Shown here in pieces: positions 32,301-43,047 of a stretch of DNA of 64,000 nucleotides; the first letter of the stretch is position 1, and every line of letters begins with the position of its first letter. Under the pieces are notes generated by a model. The model saw only the letters and a list, made by a program, of their open reading frames with translations. It was not told where the DNA came from and made no database searches. The DNA is taken from the NCBI GenBank assembly GCA_036250225.1, contig JAPZLL010000021.1, positions 310,001 to 374,000 of the forward strand, read 5' to 3'. Source of the stretch: Cercophora sp. LCS_1 (taxonomy: Eukaryota > Ascomycota > Sordariomycetes > Sordariales > Lasiosphaeriaceae). The position numbers were made by a program, and so were the translations under genes.

Positions 32301-33376
32301 ACAACGGTTCCTGGGTCCGAAATCTCACCACGGTGATACATTCGAACGCCCTGCCAAAAGGCTAACGCATACCCGGAATAGATGCAGAAAAACTCGGTCG
32401 AGAACAGCACGGCGTAGTTCGGCCCCTTTTTACGGCCCACGGCCTTGGCTTCGTCCAAGATGGCCTCATACTTCCTCGACAACTTGGGGTACGCCCAAAA
32501 GGCATGTGCCGTTCGGACGGTGGAGAAGACCTCCTCGGCAAGTTGCCCGGCTCTCGAGTAGATGGAGATGATCTGGTTCTCCTGCACCGTGTCAATGGCC
32601 ATGCATATCCCGGTGGCAATGACGATGGCCGGGACAATGCCCAGGGTAATGAGCGTCAACTTCCACTGCACGATAAACGCAACGACAAACGCAGCGAAAA
32701 ACGTTGCGGTTGCCTGGATCGTCAGTCCGAGCTTCTCGGAGATGCCCTGGTTGACGAGGCTCGTGTTGGTGGTGACATGGTTGGCGACGGATCCTCCCTC
32801 GGACGAGTCGAAGAAAGCGACCTCCTGCCGAAGCGTGTGCTTGACAAAGTCGATCCGCAGCAATCGAGTGACCCGGATGCCATTGGCAGAGAAGAGCAGC
32901 TTATCATGTCAGCAAATGCATTTATTCCGGTCGCGCAAGGCAAGCTTACTGTCCAGATATAGGTAAAGACAAACTTGCCCAGAAAGAGATACACAAAATA
33001 CACAGCATATTCGTTGACACCGGAGCGGAATTCCTCGGGCGTGGAGATACCCAGCACGAAATCGTTGAAGACGGTGACGAAGCGACCAAACACAAAGTTC
33101 ATCAATGGCAAGACGCAACCAGAGACGATGACACAAAAAAGGGCGAATGCATTGATGGCCCAATCGAGCCGATTGGCGTAGCCAAAGACGCGCTTCAAAT
33201 GCAGGGTCAGCTCTGGACTCCGATGGGCAACTGCCGGCACGCACCATGTAGCTCCGGAACGCCGAGCCATTCGGCTCCGATTTCGCCGAGGCTTTGTCGC
33301 CGGCGTCAGCGGCGGCCGGGCTCTCAGCCTTGACGTTGACGGCATGTGTGTCGGAATCGCTTGGATCAGCCATCAT
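29319..33376 (-). CDS. Full-length ABCB (MDR/P-glycoprotein-type) exporter
   Basis: ATG at 33376; first exon 33376-33245, intron 33244-33193, then three more introns near 32.92, 31.69 and 31.06 kb. The order is TMD1, NBD1, linker, TMD2, NBD2. NBD1 has GASGSGKST, the signature ISGGQKQR, VLLLDEATS and VIAHRLS. NBD2 has GASGCGKTT, LSGGQRQR, LLLLDEATS and VAHRLS. All catalytic residues are intact, so both sites look competent. The conserved VWRVFGYA-like start of TMD1 is present as MRVFGYANRLDW. The length, about 1280 residues, is usual for the family. Members extrude hydrophobic drugs, toxins or pheromones at the plasma membrane. The divergent Zn2Cys6 regulator 563 bp away is a natural candidate for its control. 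Confidence 0.93.
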
Positions 33377-33939
33377 TGTGGTGGCATCAATCGTACACTA
33401 CACAATATCCAATTGGCGCCAACTCAAAACGGATCAAAAGGAAAAAGATGAAAAATTCCGGTCAATAAATATCCGCATCGAATCCCACGGGATTTGTTCG
33501 CGCACTGATGCGGCCGCCTGCCGCCTGGCTCGAGCCAACGCGTCATCCGGAGGTTTCAACGGCGCCGAAGCCATGCGACCAACGGCCAGGCGGTGACGCT
33601 GCAAAAGATGGGATGACTCTTGGCCGCTGTCGCGGCTCGTTGCGGGACGGGAGGGGAGCTGTGAGAGTGGGGTCCTCGGTGAATAAGCATCCGGTGAAAG
33701 GACTGTGCGCATTCCGTCCCTCTTCTCTTCGTTGCCCGCTGCCCGCGGAATCCGTGACTGCTCCATGACTGCCCACACGGCGCTCTTCCCTCGCCTTCGC
33801 CACGCGGCGTCACCGGTCCCAGCCTAGCGTACGGATAGTAGGCGATGAACTCGGCGAATATCATTGGCATTCGCTGACTCAATTGCAAGTTACCTAATAA
33901 ATTTGGGAGCCCCGGATTTGCCAATTGAGGCCAGGCAAG
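33377..33939. promoter_or_regulatory. Divergent promoter between ABC transporter and Zn2Cys6 regulator
   Basis: 563 bp separate the two start codons. This shared control region fits the frequent pairing of multidrug exporters with Zn2Cys6 factors. A CGGCCAGGCGG-like stretch near 33580 has the CGG triplets such factors bind; a functional site is inferred only. Confidence 0.5.
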
Positions 33940-36543
33940 ATGGACCTCAGTCCAGGGAGAGATGCGACCGAAGCCGCCGAGGGCGGTGGTAAACGAGCGG
34001 TAGGTCTCCCCACACCGCCGAGGTAGTCTCCAACGGGCTCCACGGACTCCAAATCCCCACTTCGCCGAGTTTTGTTCAACCGTTGTCTAACTCGGCCCCG
34101 TTGAACGCGGGCGGCGAATAGTGCGACCAATGCCGGCTCCGTAAGGCAGGTTCCCACGCGGCCTGATCGCCGTCCTTCCCCACATACAACGGCCGGCATT
34201 CTCATACGCATGCATATTGAACAGATTCGATGTGACAAAGAATACCCTTGCTCCAACTGTAAGACGGCAAAGCGAACATGCAGCAGCTCCGGAATGGGCC
34301 AGCGGCCCAAGGAGGCCCGGCAACGGGTTCTGATATCGACGCAATAGTGAGCTCCCGGTTGCATGCTGCGTTCTTGGCAGTCGTCGTGACGCCCGTGTTG
34401 CTAACAGGAGGTTTGCACCTCGTAGCGAGCGTAAAATTGACCACTTCGAGGGTCGCCTTGCCAATATTGAGAACATGATCCGGGAACTGACCCTCTCCCT
34501 CACGAACCGGGAGCCATCCAGCAGTGCGTCGGGCGCCGACCCCTTTGCCATCACCCCGGCCCAGACGGCTCGCGCCACTCCCGCGTCCATGTCAAGCGAA
34601 GGCGCCGGTGTCGATGATGGAGACGACAGGAACGATGACGGGGACGCGCCTGTGGCCTTTGAAGGCGACTCATCCATGACTGCGCAGACGGCCTTCGCCA
34701 GTGAGTTCCTCCAAGAAGCAGTGGGCCGATCGCCCTTTGGCGAGCTCAATCCAGACATGGAGACGGCACTGCAGTCCTTGCAACAGATCGTCGGGATGCA
34801 AAACCGCCAAAAAGCCGACGATGCCCGGTTCGAGAATGCGAGGCCCTTGCCGAAAGGAGGCTTCCGTGAACTCCCAATGCCGCCCCTGGCATTTGTCGTT
34901 TCATTGATACGGGAGATGAAGGGCGAGTACCACCATGGTTTTGACATGGCCACCGCTGACTCGACCCAGAGACCGAACCGAGAAGCTTCTCGCTGATCTG
35001 GATCAACGCCGCGGCCCCCGCCGTCTTTGGCGATCTCGTCCGCTTGGTGTATTTCCCCACCGAGGACTACAACATCGCAACCTTCGCAGCGGTCAACACG
35101 GGTCTCTACTTCCTGATGACGGAGAAGTTGTGGGACGCACAAGGGCCGAAACGCGACGAGATATCGCGGCATTTGCAAACTGTCCGTCAGAATATCGAGA
35201 CAGCCCTCGTCAACCTGCCGCTGCTATTGCCGCCACGGAGGGAAAGCGTCATGGCACTGGTGCTTGGTGTTCGTCCCCCTTTTCCATGCCCCAGATGTAC
35301 CTCTTCTGACCCCAATCCAGTCCACATATGCCGTCGAGTGGTCGAAATACACGCTCGCGTGGCGCTTCAATACCGCGGCCATCGCGCTCTGTCAGATGAT
35401 GGGCCTCCATCGCCAACCCACCTCCCCGGAGCAAGCAGCAGACCCTGCGGTTCAGGCCGACCAGGCGGCATTCTGGTTCTGCTATGCGTACGACAAGACG
35501 TTCTCCCTCCGGTTTGGGCGCAACTCGATGGTCCAGGATGACGACATCACAATCGCCCGCACCCTTGGACCCAGCATCATCGTCAACCCGCTCTGGCGAC
35601 CACTGTTCGACCACTGGGTGATGCACGCCGAGTTTGCCGGGAAGGTCTACGAGCGGCTGTACACCCCTGTTGCCTTGACACGACCCCCGGAACAACGAGC
35701 CGAGATCGCGCGTACCTTGATCGCTAAGCTGGAGGAGTTGAAGCAGAAGATGACCAGAGATCGCGAGTCAATGGGGATTCGTGGGCCGACGAGGCCGTCC
35801 GAAATAGATACGGAGCCGAACCCCTTTTCCATTCAGATGTCCGTGTACACCGACGATGTCCTACTGTTCTCGGCCACGTGTCTCGTATACCGCGCTCTTC
35901 CAAACAACACTGGAAGCCCGGGAACTCTGTATCCCGGGTGCGTTGAGGCAGCACGAATGGCATTCGAAAGACACTTTGAGTGCATCAGACTTGCGGGCGA
36001 CAATATCATCAAGTCGGGATACATCAATTGGTGAGTCTCCACGCCTAGAAGACCCTGACGAAATTCGGTCATGTTGGTTAATAGCTGCTCAGGACTATTC
36101 TCTACGTCCCATTTGTGCCCGTCATTGTTCTCTTTTGCAATGTCATTGAGACATCCGACTTGGAAGACCTCCAGCGCCTCATCAATTTTACCGACTCGCT
36201 GCAGCCAGTATGCGAGGTCTCCAAGGCCACCGAGAAGTTCTACCGCGTGTGCCGGGTGCTCTGCAACGTCGCCCGGGTGTACATCGAAACCAAGGTAAAA
36301 CAGAGTGAGGACGCCACGATTGTTGGGAACGACATCGACATGTACCTCAGCCAACTAGGTTTCATCCCACAGCAGCTTGTACACGGCCATTCCGCGAATC
36401 CCGGGGCCGAGTTCGATGGCGGACTGTCGGACTTTAACCAGGCGTCCCAGCTTGGGAATTGGTTCTCGGGCAACCGACACATCATGAACTTGGTAGAAGG
36501 CGACTTGACCGACTTTAGCCCAGGGATTTGGACGGACGATTGA
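33940..36543 (+). CDS. Zn2Cys6 transcription factor with fungal-specific middle region
   Basis: Exons 33940-33999 (MDLSPGRDATEAAEGGGKRA), 34122-34145 and 34225-34346 assemble CDQCRLRKIRCDKEYPCSNC followed by KTAKRTC, a perfect C-x2-C-x6-C-x5-C-x2-C-x6-C cluster. This needs a GC donor (GCAGGT) at 34146. The exon from 34426 opens with YERKIDHFEGRLANIENMI, the coiled-coil linker. The middle homology region follows (VRLVYFPTEDYNIATF, YAVEWSKYTLAWRFNTAAIALCQMMGLHR, AFWFCYAYDKTFSLRFGR), and the C-terminal exon after 36087 ends at 36543. Further introns lie near 35270-35320 and 36032-36086. Near 34938-34969 the frame changes and the only intron that fits would be 32 nt, so this join is uncertain or damaged. 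Probable regulator of the divergent ABC exporter. Confidence 0.82.
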
Positions 36544-36674
36544 AGATCCGCAGGCTGTGAGGATGGACTGTTTTCTCTGGCCTTGCGGGATGGCGATAGA
36601 ACCTCCAAAATGTGCAATTACCGCTCGTCTGTTGGCGAAACACCATATGCAGTGATCGTTTGCAACATGGCCCA

Positions 36675-37247
36675 TCAGTCTGTCGGCTTCCTTGGATCGT
36701 AGACCTCGTAGCCCTCATCCTCGGTATCGCTTTCTACGAGCTCGCTCTTTGGCCCAACTCCAGTTGCCTTCTCCCCTTTGTCCTCCTCTTTGCGAAGCTC
36801 CACCTTTTTGGGCAATGGGGGAGCAGGCGCACCTTCATCGAGCGGCACGAAGGCCGACTTGAACCCTGACTTCTTGAAGCCGCCCTTTTTGAAGCCACCC
36901 AAACCCGACCCGCTTGCGCCAGAGCCACCGGCGGCCTCACCCAGCTTGATGCTGATGACGCCCTCGGCCTTTTGTTCTTGGCGACGAGCGCGCGCCGCAG
37001 CGTTCGGATCGCGGACCATGGCCTTCATGTCCTTGAGGCGTTGCTTGTGACTGTGGTCATAGCTGCCGAGGTGGGCTTCGTAATCATTCATTCGGGTGTA
37101 GCCCTTTTGGCAGAGCTGGCAGTAGAACGACTGGAGGGCTTCGCGCGCCGACGACGTCTGCGCCGGCGGGAGAGTTTGATGGCGCTGTTGATGAACCGAG
37201 GTTAGCTGTGCCAAGGGATGCCTGAGGCCTCTGCTTACAGGTGGCAT
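36675..37247 (-). CDS. Matrin/U1-type C2H2 zinc-finger protein
   Basis: Start ATG at 37247 (MPPVSRGLRHPLAQ). The single finger YCQLCQKGYTRMNDYEAHLG followed by DHSHKQRLKDMKAM has the long Cys-His spacing and basic helix of matrin/U1-type fingers found in RNA-binding and spliceosome-associated proteins. A Gly/Lys repeat (GGFKKGGFKKSGFKSAF) and an acidic C-terminus (ELVESDTEDEGYEVYD) follow, about 190 residues in all. Codons 4-21 look exactly like an intron (GTAAGC, GCTAAC, CAACAG) of 54 nt with no stop, so both spliced and retained forms are open. An upstream extension of the frame to 37886 crosses the neighbouring gene and is not used. Nuclear function is inferred. Confidence 0.75.
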   Translation of the reverse strand: MPPVSRGLRHPLAQLTSVHQQRHQTLPPAQTSSAREALQSFYCQLCQKGYTRMNDYEAHLGSYDHSHKQRLKDMKAMVRDPNAAARARRQEQKAEGVISIKLGEAAGGSGASGSGLGGFKKGGFKKSGFKSAFVPLDEGAPAPPLPKKVELRKEEDKGEKATGVGPKSELVESDTEDEGYEVYDPRKPTD

Positions 37248-37633
37248 TTTGATGGGTTTCCGATCTGTCTTGTTCGAAATGATCGGTGAGCGGAGGAAGA
37301 TAGCAATCGCGATGGCGTGATCGCAAAGTTGGGAAATCCGATGGTCACGACTCGAGCAGCACAAAGCTTCATGGCGTTGGTCGCACCAAGTCTGCCCAGA
37401 CGCGGACCCTGTTGGTGTGGGGTCACGGGGCCCCACATGACAGGGATTGGCAAGGTACCCCGGATTGAAGCCGCGGGCGGCGGAACGGCTCAACGATTCA
37501 AGTCCCGCTTGTGCCAACTCAACAAATTCCACGATCCCGAAACACAACACAGTGAGAACAGGTAACGACACAAGGAACGAGCAAAACAGGCTCACAGCCA
37601 CAAAACTGGCGCCTGCGGGCACCAATCGCGACC
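37248..37633. promoter_or_regulatory. Divergent promoter between C2H2 gene and Mcp1-like gene
   Basis: 386 bp between two divergent start codons. No specific motif is claimed. Confidence 0.45.
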
Positions 37634-38631
37634 ATGGAAACCCGATCCCTCCACAACAAAGAGTCGCAGGACACACTGATCTCGCTGGTCCAACTCGATC
37701 CGTCCCCCATTGAATCTCCTCTCCCCGAACCCAATCTCGAAAAGGACCTCCCGCCACTACCCTCACCAACAACCGTCTCCCTCGGCCTATCGGGCTCGGG
37801 CCATAGCGCAACCTTTTACCGTAAGCCACGTTTCCCTCTCTCCCGATTCGTTGACAGTTCCGGCTAACCCAGGGCCTCACAGTCACCCGCCTCCAGCGCT
37901 ACTCCTCCTACACGTTCACCCTCTTCTCCACCCTCCACCTCGCCACGACATCGCTCATCCCCCTCGTTGCCCGCTCCGTCCCAGCCTCCGAGTCCTACCT
38001 GCTTCTCGCTCGTGAAATCTACCAAACTCCCGTCTCCGAGCCGCTCCTCGTCGGTCTCCCCGTCCTTGTCCACATTGGCTCAGGCATTGCCCTCCGTCTC
38101 CTGCGGCGCAGCCACAACATCCGGCGCTACGGCGCTGACCACCGCTCCACGTTCTGGTCCGGCTGGCCTCGCGCCAGCTACATTGCTGTCTCGGGGTACG
38201 GGTTTGCGGCTGCACTCGTGGGACATGTCTTTGTGAACCGAGGGCTGCCGCTCGCGGTGGAGGGTGATAGCGCAAACATTGGGCTTGCGTATGTGGCGCA
38301 TGGGTTTGTAAGACATCCTGTGACGAGCTGGCTTGCGTACGCTGCGCTGCTGGGGCTGGGATGCGGGCATATGGTATGGGGGTGGGCGAAATGGTTTGGG
38401 TTCTCGCAGGGGGCGGGGTGGAAGTTGGAGAGGCAGACGGGGATACGGGAGGTGGATGGGGCGGCCAAGAGGAGAAGGAGGAGGAGATTGGGGTTGATCA
38501 ATGCGGTTGCAGCCGGGGCGGTGGTCGTGTGGGCAGCAGGGGGGTTGGGAATTATTGCAAGAGGGGGGGAAACGCTGGGGTGGGTTGGGAAGTTGTACGA
38601 TGGGCTGTTTGACAGGATACCGGGATTTTGA
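37634..38631 (+). CDS. MCP1: Mcp1-like DUF1691 mitochondrial membrane protein
   Basis: Exons 37634-37820 and 37883-38631 (intron GTAAGC, GCTAACC, CACAG), 311 residues. After a Pro-rich N-terminus comes LQRYSSYTFTLFSTLHLATTS, then VHIGSGIALRLLRR, YIAVSGYGFAAALVGHVFVNR and GLAYVAHGFVRHPVTSWLAY, matching the DUF1691 repeat of yeast Mcp1. Five or so membrane segments are visible, with a basic loop (AAKRRRRRRLG) before the last. In yeast Mcp1 is an outer mitochondrial membrane protein that suppresses ERMES (Mdm10) defects and works with Vps13 in lipid transfer; the same role is inferred here. It shares a short divergent promoter with the C2H2 gene. Confidence 0.8.
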
Positions 38632-39490
38632 GGGATCATGTTGTGGTAGGAAAAGGGGTTCGTGTTGAAAAGGCTTGTTCATAGGGATGGGATGTCATAT
38701 ATGGTTCCAGTCATTGAAGGCATAGCTGGTAGAGGTGCATAGCAAGATACCTATTTCTGTTTGCGAGGTTACCTCCCTGTCTGCCGAAGAGCTTGCTGGT
38801 TTTTGTGCGTACATCAACGACAGCTGCATGCTGGAGGGCATTATGGCTTGGCGGACAAGCCCCGAACCAAAAATCGCCGACCACCACCAAAAAGCTTGAG
38901 GTTTGCGCCTTCCCTCTCATGAGGCTTGACATGGCTCTGAGAAATCATGCGCTTAACAATATTCCATCAAGGATCTTCTGACCTTGCAGCAATGTCGGTC
39001 GTGGCTGGCACCTCAATGGCCAACAATGCTCCTGTTCATCAGTGTTTTCTGTCCCCCCTCCGACGCCACCGCCGACAGCCTCCACGATTGAACCTTCCAT
39101 ACCCTCGCGACAACACAATTTGACAATGTCATCACCTCCTGAGCCAAACGCATCTCACAAATCCGTTGTTTTCGTCTTGGCATTGATCCTCCTGACCTTT
39201 GTCGCAAACCGAGACCAAGCATCGCATCCAAAATCCGGATGATCCCGATGATGTCATCGTCTCAACCAGGCACTCCCGACAGCTCGGGAATGCAACCTTG
39301 ACGATCTGCAAAAGACATATCATCCAAACTCGCTGCGACAATGACGTTCGCCTCGTTTCCAGCCTCACGGAGCACACCTTCCTGACCGCCAAAGAACGGC
39401 ATATAACCCTTTTGCTCGTCCCCCAGGCACCATCATCTCCCAAAAATCGCCAAACACCCGCAACACACAATCGCCATTCCACCCACCAAA
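38632..39490. other. Intergenic region
   Basis: 3' flank of the Mcp1-like gene and promoter of the ATP-grasp gene; pyrimidine-rich on the + strand before 39491. No gene supported. Confidence 0.45.
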
Positions 39491-41063
39491 ATGGGCTCCA
39501 TCAACACCCCAATCCTCGAGTCGGGGGACATCAATCTCCCCATCGTCAAACTCACCACAACACTTTCCTCTCTCTACCGCCACGCGTCGCCCAAACCTCC
39601 ACCAGCCCTCCTCTTCACACCCCTCCCATCGGCCCTACCTCTATCATCCTCCCTCCCAGGCAACACCAAATACCTCTATCAAGACACCCCCTTCAACACC
39701 CTCCCTCCGGCCTCTCTCACCCCAACCAACAAGCCTCTAATCAAATCCCTCTCCATGAAATACCTCTCCCTCATCCCCCAGCGCGGTACACCCTCCCCTC
39801 CCCTCCCCTCCCCAATTTTCCACCTCAAAATGTTAACACAAATAAGACGCATTCATAGCAGGCCCCACAGCCCCCGTCCTCCTCTTCACCACCAACTCCA
39901 GTGCCAAACGCGAAGCCGAACGTACCTTTTCTGTCCTTGACCCCTCCCAACGTCCCAATGTGATATTCTGCTCCGGACCAGATGACATCCCATCGCACAT
40001 CAACAAAATCGCATACAAAATCGCCCTGGACGGTCTCGAGGGACGGGATCTGGTGGTTGATCTAGAAAAGCACTGGTTTTTGAATAGTAAAGTTGGTTTA
40101 TTGGAAAGCGGGCTGCCTACGCCTAGGGGTGTGGTCGTTGATGTGGAGGGGGTTTTGCCTACTGGTGGCAAATGCTGTGGTACTTGTGATGAGGCGAGGG
40201 GGTTATTTGTGGAGGGGTGCACTGGGAAAAGGGGTGAGTGGGTTCGGGAGCAGGTGGAGCGGGTTGTCACCGAGATAAAAGGGAGGGAGGTGCCGTTTGT
40301 TGTCAAGAACCAGCAGACGTTTGGTGGAGCGGGGACGTGGGTTGTTCGAAACCAAGAGGAGAAGGAACAGACGATTCAAGAGCTGAGAGGAGCGTTGAGC
40401 AAGTTGTTTGGGATGGTGACTGAGGAGAATCAGCCCATGCGGCCGGGTAGTGTCGTCATTTGCGATATGGTGCGAGACCCAATCGGTGACTATGGCGTTA
40501 CCTTTCTGGTCACAGAACAGGGAGAGGCGGTTTGGCTCGCGGCATCAGAGCAGATGATTGATGAGGATAACGCGTGGGTCGGAAGCAGGATTGATTACGC
40601 GAGGCAGGAGATGCTGCAGCAAAATTTTGAGCCCTTGGTCAGGAGAGCCGCGCAGTGGGTTGCAAAACATGGGTATTACGGGCCGGTTGGGATGGATATA
40701 CTAGAGACAAAGACCGATGGGGAGACGGAGAGTCAGGCGGGTGAGAAGACGAAGTATCATATCGTCGATCTTAACGTTAGGACTTCGGGGTCGCTTGCGT
40801 TGCCGATGCTGAGGGAGCACTTTGAGGAGCGGGGACTGAGTTGTGCGAGCAGCTTTTCGATCACTGTCAAGGGAGGGAGAAACAAGTTCATCCAGCGCTG
40901 GAAGCGCGAGTTTGAGGAGGGGAGGATGCTCATTCTGAGTTGGTATGAGGATGCCGAGGCCGGGGAGAGTATGGCTGATGTTGTGATTGGTGGTGAGGTT
41001 GAGGAGGCGCTATCAAAGTTGATGGGGAGGGTGAGGGATTTGACTGAGGAAGTGACATTTTAG
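39491..41063 (+). CDS. ATP-grasp domain protein (solid-state-culture-expressed type)
   Basis: ATG at 39491 (MGSINTPILESGDINLPIVK); exons 39491-39785 and 39859-41063 with a 73-nt intron (GTACAC to CATAG) that joins PQRAGPTAPVLLFTTNSS. About 500 residues. ATP-grasp features include VPFVVKNQQTFGGAGTWVV (nucleotide-binding Lys and Gly-rich loop), PMRPGSVVICDMV and the metal-binding YHIVDLNVRTSGS. The product resembles fungal proteins named solid-state culture expressed protein (Aos23). ATP-grasp enzymes join a carboxylate to an amine, thiol or imino acid with ATP; the substrate is unknown. CCGTCDEA and GCTGKRGEW contain a Cys group that is a family peculiarity. No biosynthetic cluster surrounds it. 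Confidence 0.85.
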
Positions 41064-41879
41064 GCTGCGTGGTTCTTACCCTCAACAATCCGATGCCACA
41101 ATTTCAGCAGCCCGTGTGTGAATTGGTTTTGACCCTGTGTCACTTTGACACTTGTCCAGGGTTGAGTCGTCTGCCGCTTGATGTAATTTCCGCCATTTAC
41201 TATGGGCAGGAAACCCAATTGAGTGCAGTCCGCCTTGTGCACCATGATCTTTCAAATCAGTGACGTCTTAGAGCTGTCTAGACTTCGAGACTTTGTTGAC
41301 TGCAGAATGCTAAGCCTTATCATCACGATTGTTGTTCCCTATTAGCAATCGCTGAGCCCCTTTTCTGCTATCTCGACGCGAAGGCTGGGGAACAAGCTGA
41401 CGGTGACGTCATGGGCATTGCGAACTTGTCCACTCGACTTGCCTGCACAGAATTTGGATCGAAGCTGTTTCAACACCAAGGTGCGAATCCTGCAGCACTT
41501 GCATACAAAGATGGGATCCATGTGTATAATATCCAATGTTGATATAGATATTTTGGATGATTTTCTTTTTATTGTTACAATCAATTACCCCATGGGTTGT
41601 GCCCACGAAGGAGGGCAACCGCTCCGAGCCTGGTGTTATTCTGTGTAGCCGGCACCCACAGCAAGTCCCGGCTACCCGCGACGCAGCAAAGAAGCGGTAG
41701 TTACGAGACAGCCTTGACGTCACCGTATTTTTGTGGCGTTGGGCATACAAAACGAACGGAACTCCCATTGTGCACTGCTCCTCCGTCCTCGGATACCCCA
41801 ACGTTGAAAATTCAGCGTCGTCATTGTCTGCGATTCACGAGTTGACCTTGTTTTCCATTGCCGACATATCTGAATCACG
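41064..41879. other. Intergenic region
   Basis: No gene supported on either strand. Moderately AT-rich near 41520-41590. Confidence 0.45.
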
Positions 41880-43047
41880 CGTCAGTAAGAGCGGCACATT
41901 TGAGCCCGTGGCCGGAAAGGCGCAAGCCCAGAATCTCCCCGGGCAGGGATTGTACCTCCTCGGTCATGTCGGGGATCAATGCGTCTGACACACTGAAGAC
42001 TCGAGAAGGATACGGACCCATCTAGCGAATCAACCAAACTCGAGGGCGACGCCCAGACCTACGAATATGCAGGCGCCAACAAGTTGAACGGCCGTAAATC
42101 CCTCATCACGGGTACAACTCTTGTTGACGCCTGCCGAAACCTCCCGAGTTCCCCTGCTGGTGCTCCGGGAGGGCGCCACAGCCGGCAGCCTTATCTTGCG
42201 GGATAGGCCCGACATGTGCCACGTAAGCCCATGCCTCTATTTTCCATCACAAGACATGAATCAGCTTTGCTGACTACTATGTCTTCAGTTCTGAGATTGG
42301 ACGAGCCGTCGAGGTTCTCTTTGCACGAGAAGGTTCTGGCGTCACCATCGTCTATCTCCCCGAGGAGCAGACAGATGCCGAGAAGACGGAGAGGTTGGTT
42401 GAGAAGGGGGGCCGCAAGTGTCTGCTTGTTCCGGGCGACCTGATGGACAATGCCACGTGCAAAGAAGCGGTGCAAAAAACATGTGGATGAGTTTGGCGTC
42501 ATCCATGTTTTGGCCAACAACGCAGATCGTGTGCGGCGATTTTGCGGAGACCGACCTCGACAACGCGGAGAGCACGTTCCGGAGCAATATCTTGCATATG
42601 TTCGCCGCCACCAAATACGCCCTGCTCCACATGAAAATGGGAGCATCGTAAGCCAATACGTGATATCGCCATTGGCTATTGCGACTGACTAGTGGCAGCA
42701 TTATCAGCAGCGTTATCAACACAACGTCAACTGTTGGGGTTCGTGGAACGGCATCGCTGGTGGGTTGTGCCGCCGCCAAGGGCGCTATTGTGTCGTTTAC
42801 CAAGGCACTCGCAGAGAGCCTGCTGCCAAAAGGTATCAGGGTGAATGCGGTGGCGCTGGGACCCGTGGATACACCGCTACAGCCCGCGTCGAGACCCGCT
42901 GAACAAATGGAGGAGTTTGGGTCCAAGTCACAGCTCGGGGGGCCTGGCCAGCCGAGCGAGATAGCGCCGAGTTTCGTCTTTTTGGCAGCCCAAGATTTGG
43001 AGCTGTATCACGGGCTGGTCTTGCATGCATATCTGTTGGGTGGCTAG
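41880..43047 (+). pseudogene. Broken short-chain dehydrogenase/reductase
   Basis: Pieces of one SDR of the general-stress/glucose-dehydrogenase-like type appear in order in different frames: AGKAQAQNLPGQG (41910-41950), KLNGRKSLITG (to about 42117), EIGRAVEVLFAREG then EEQTDAEKTERLVEKGGRKC (from about 42285), VDEFGVIHVLANNADR, GDFAETDLDNAESTFRSNIL and the C-terminal half (42690-43047) with KGIRVNAVALGPVDTPLQP. At least three joins need frame changes. The TGG...IG cofactor loop is split by about 170 bp, which could be an intron. The catalytic YxxxK reads CAAAK, so the essential Tyr has become Cys. Several of the joins could be introns, but together with the lost Tyr the gene looks inactive. 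Confidence 0.75.

Noticed and set aside
37248..37886. N-terminal extension of the C2H2 protein by 213 codons
   Set aside because: It would run through the divergent promoter and the first exon of the Mcp1-like gene; no domain in it.
12000..43000. A secondary-metabolite gene cluster around the ABC exporter, regulator and ATP-grasp gene
   Set aside because: No polyketide synthase, NRPS, terpene cyclase or tailoring set lies between them; housekeeping-type genes separate them.
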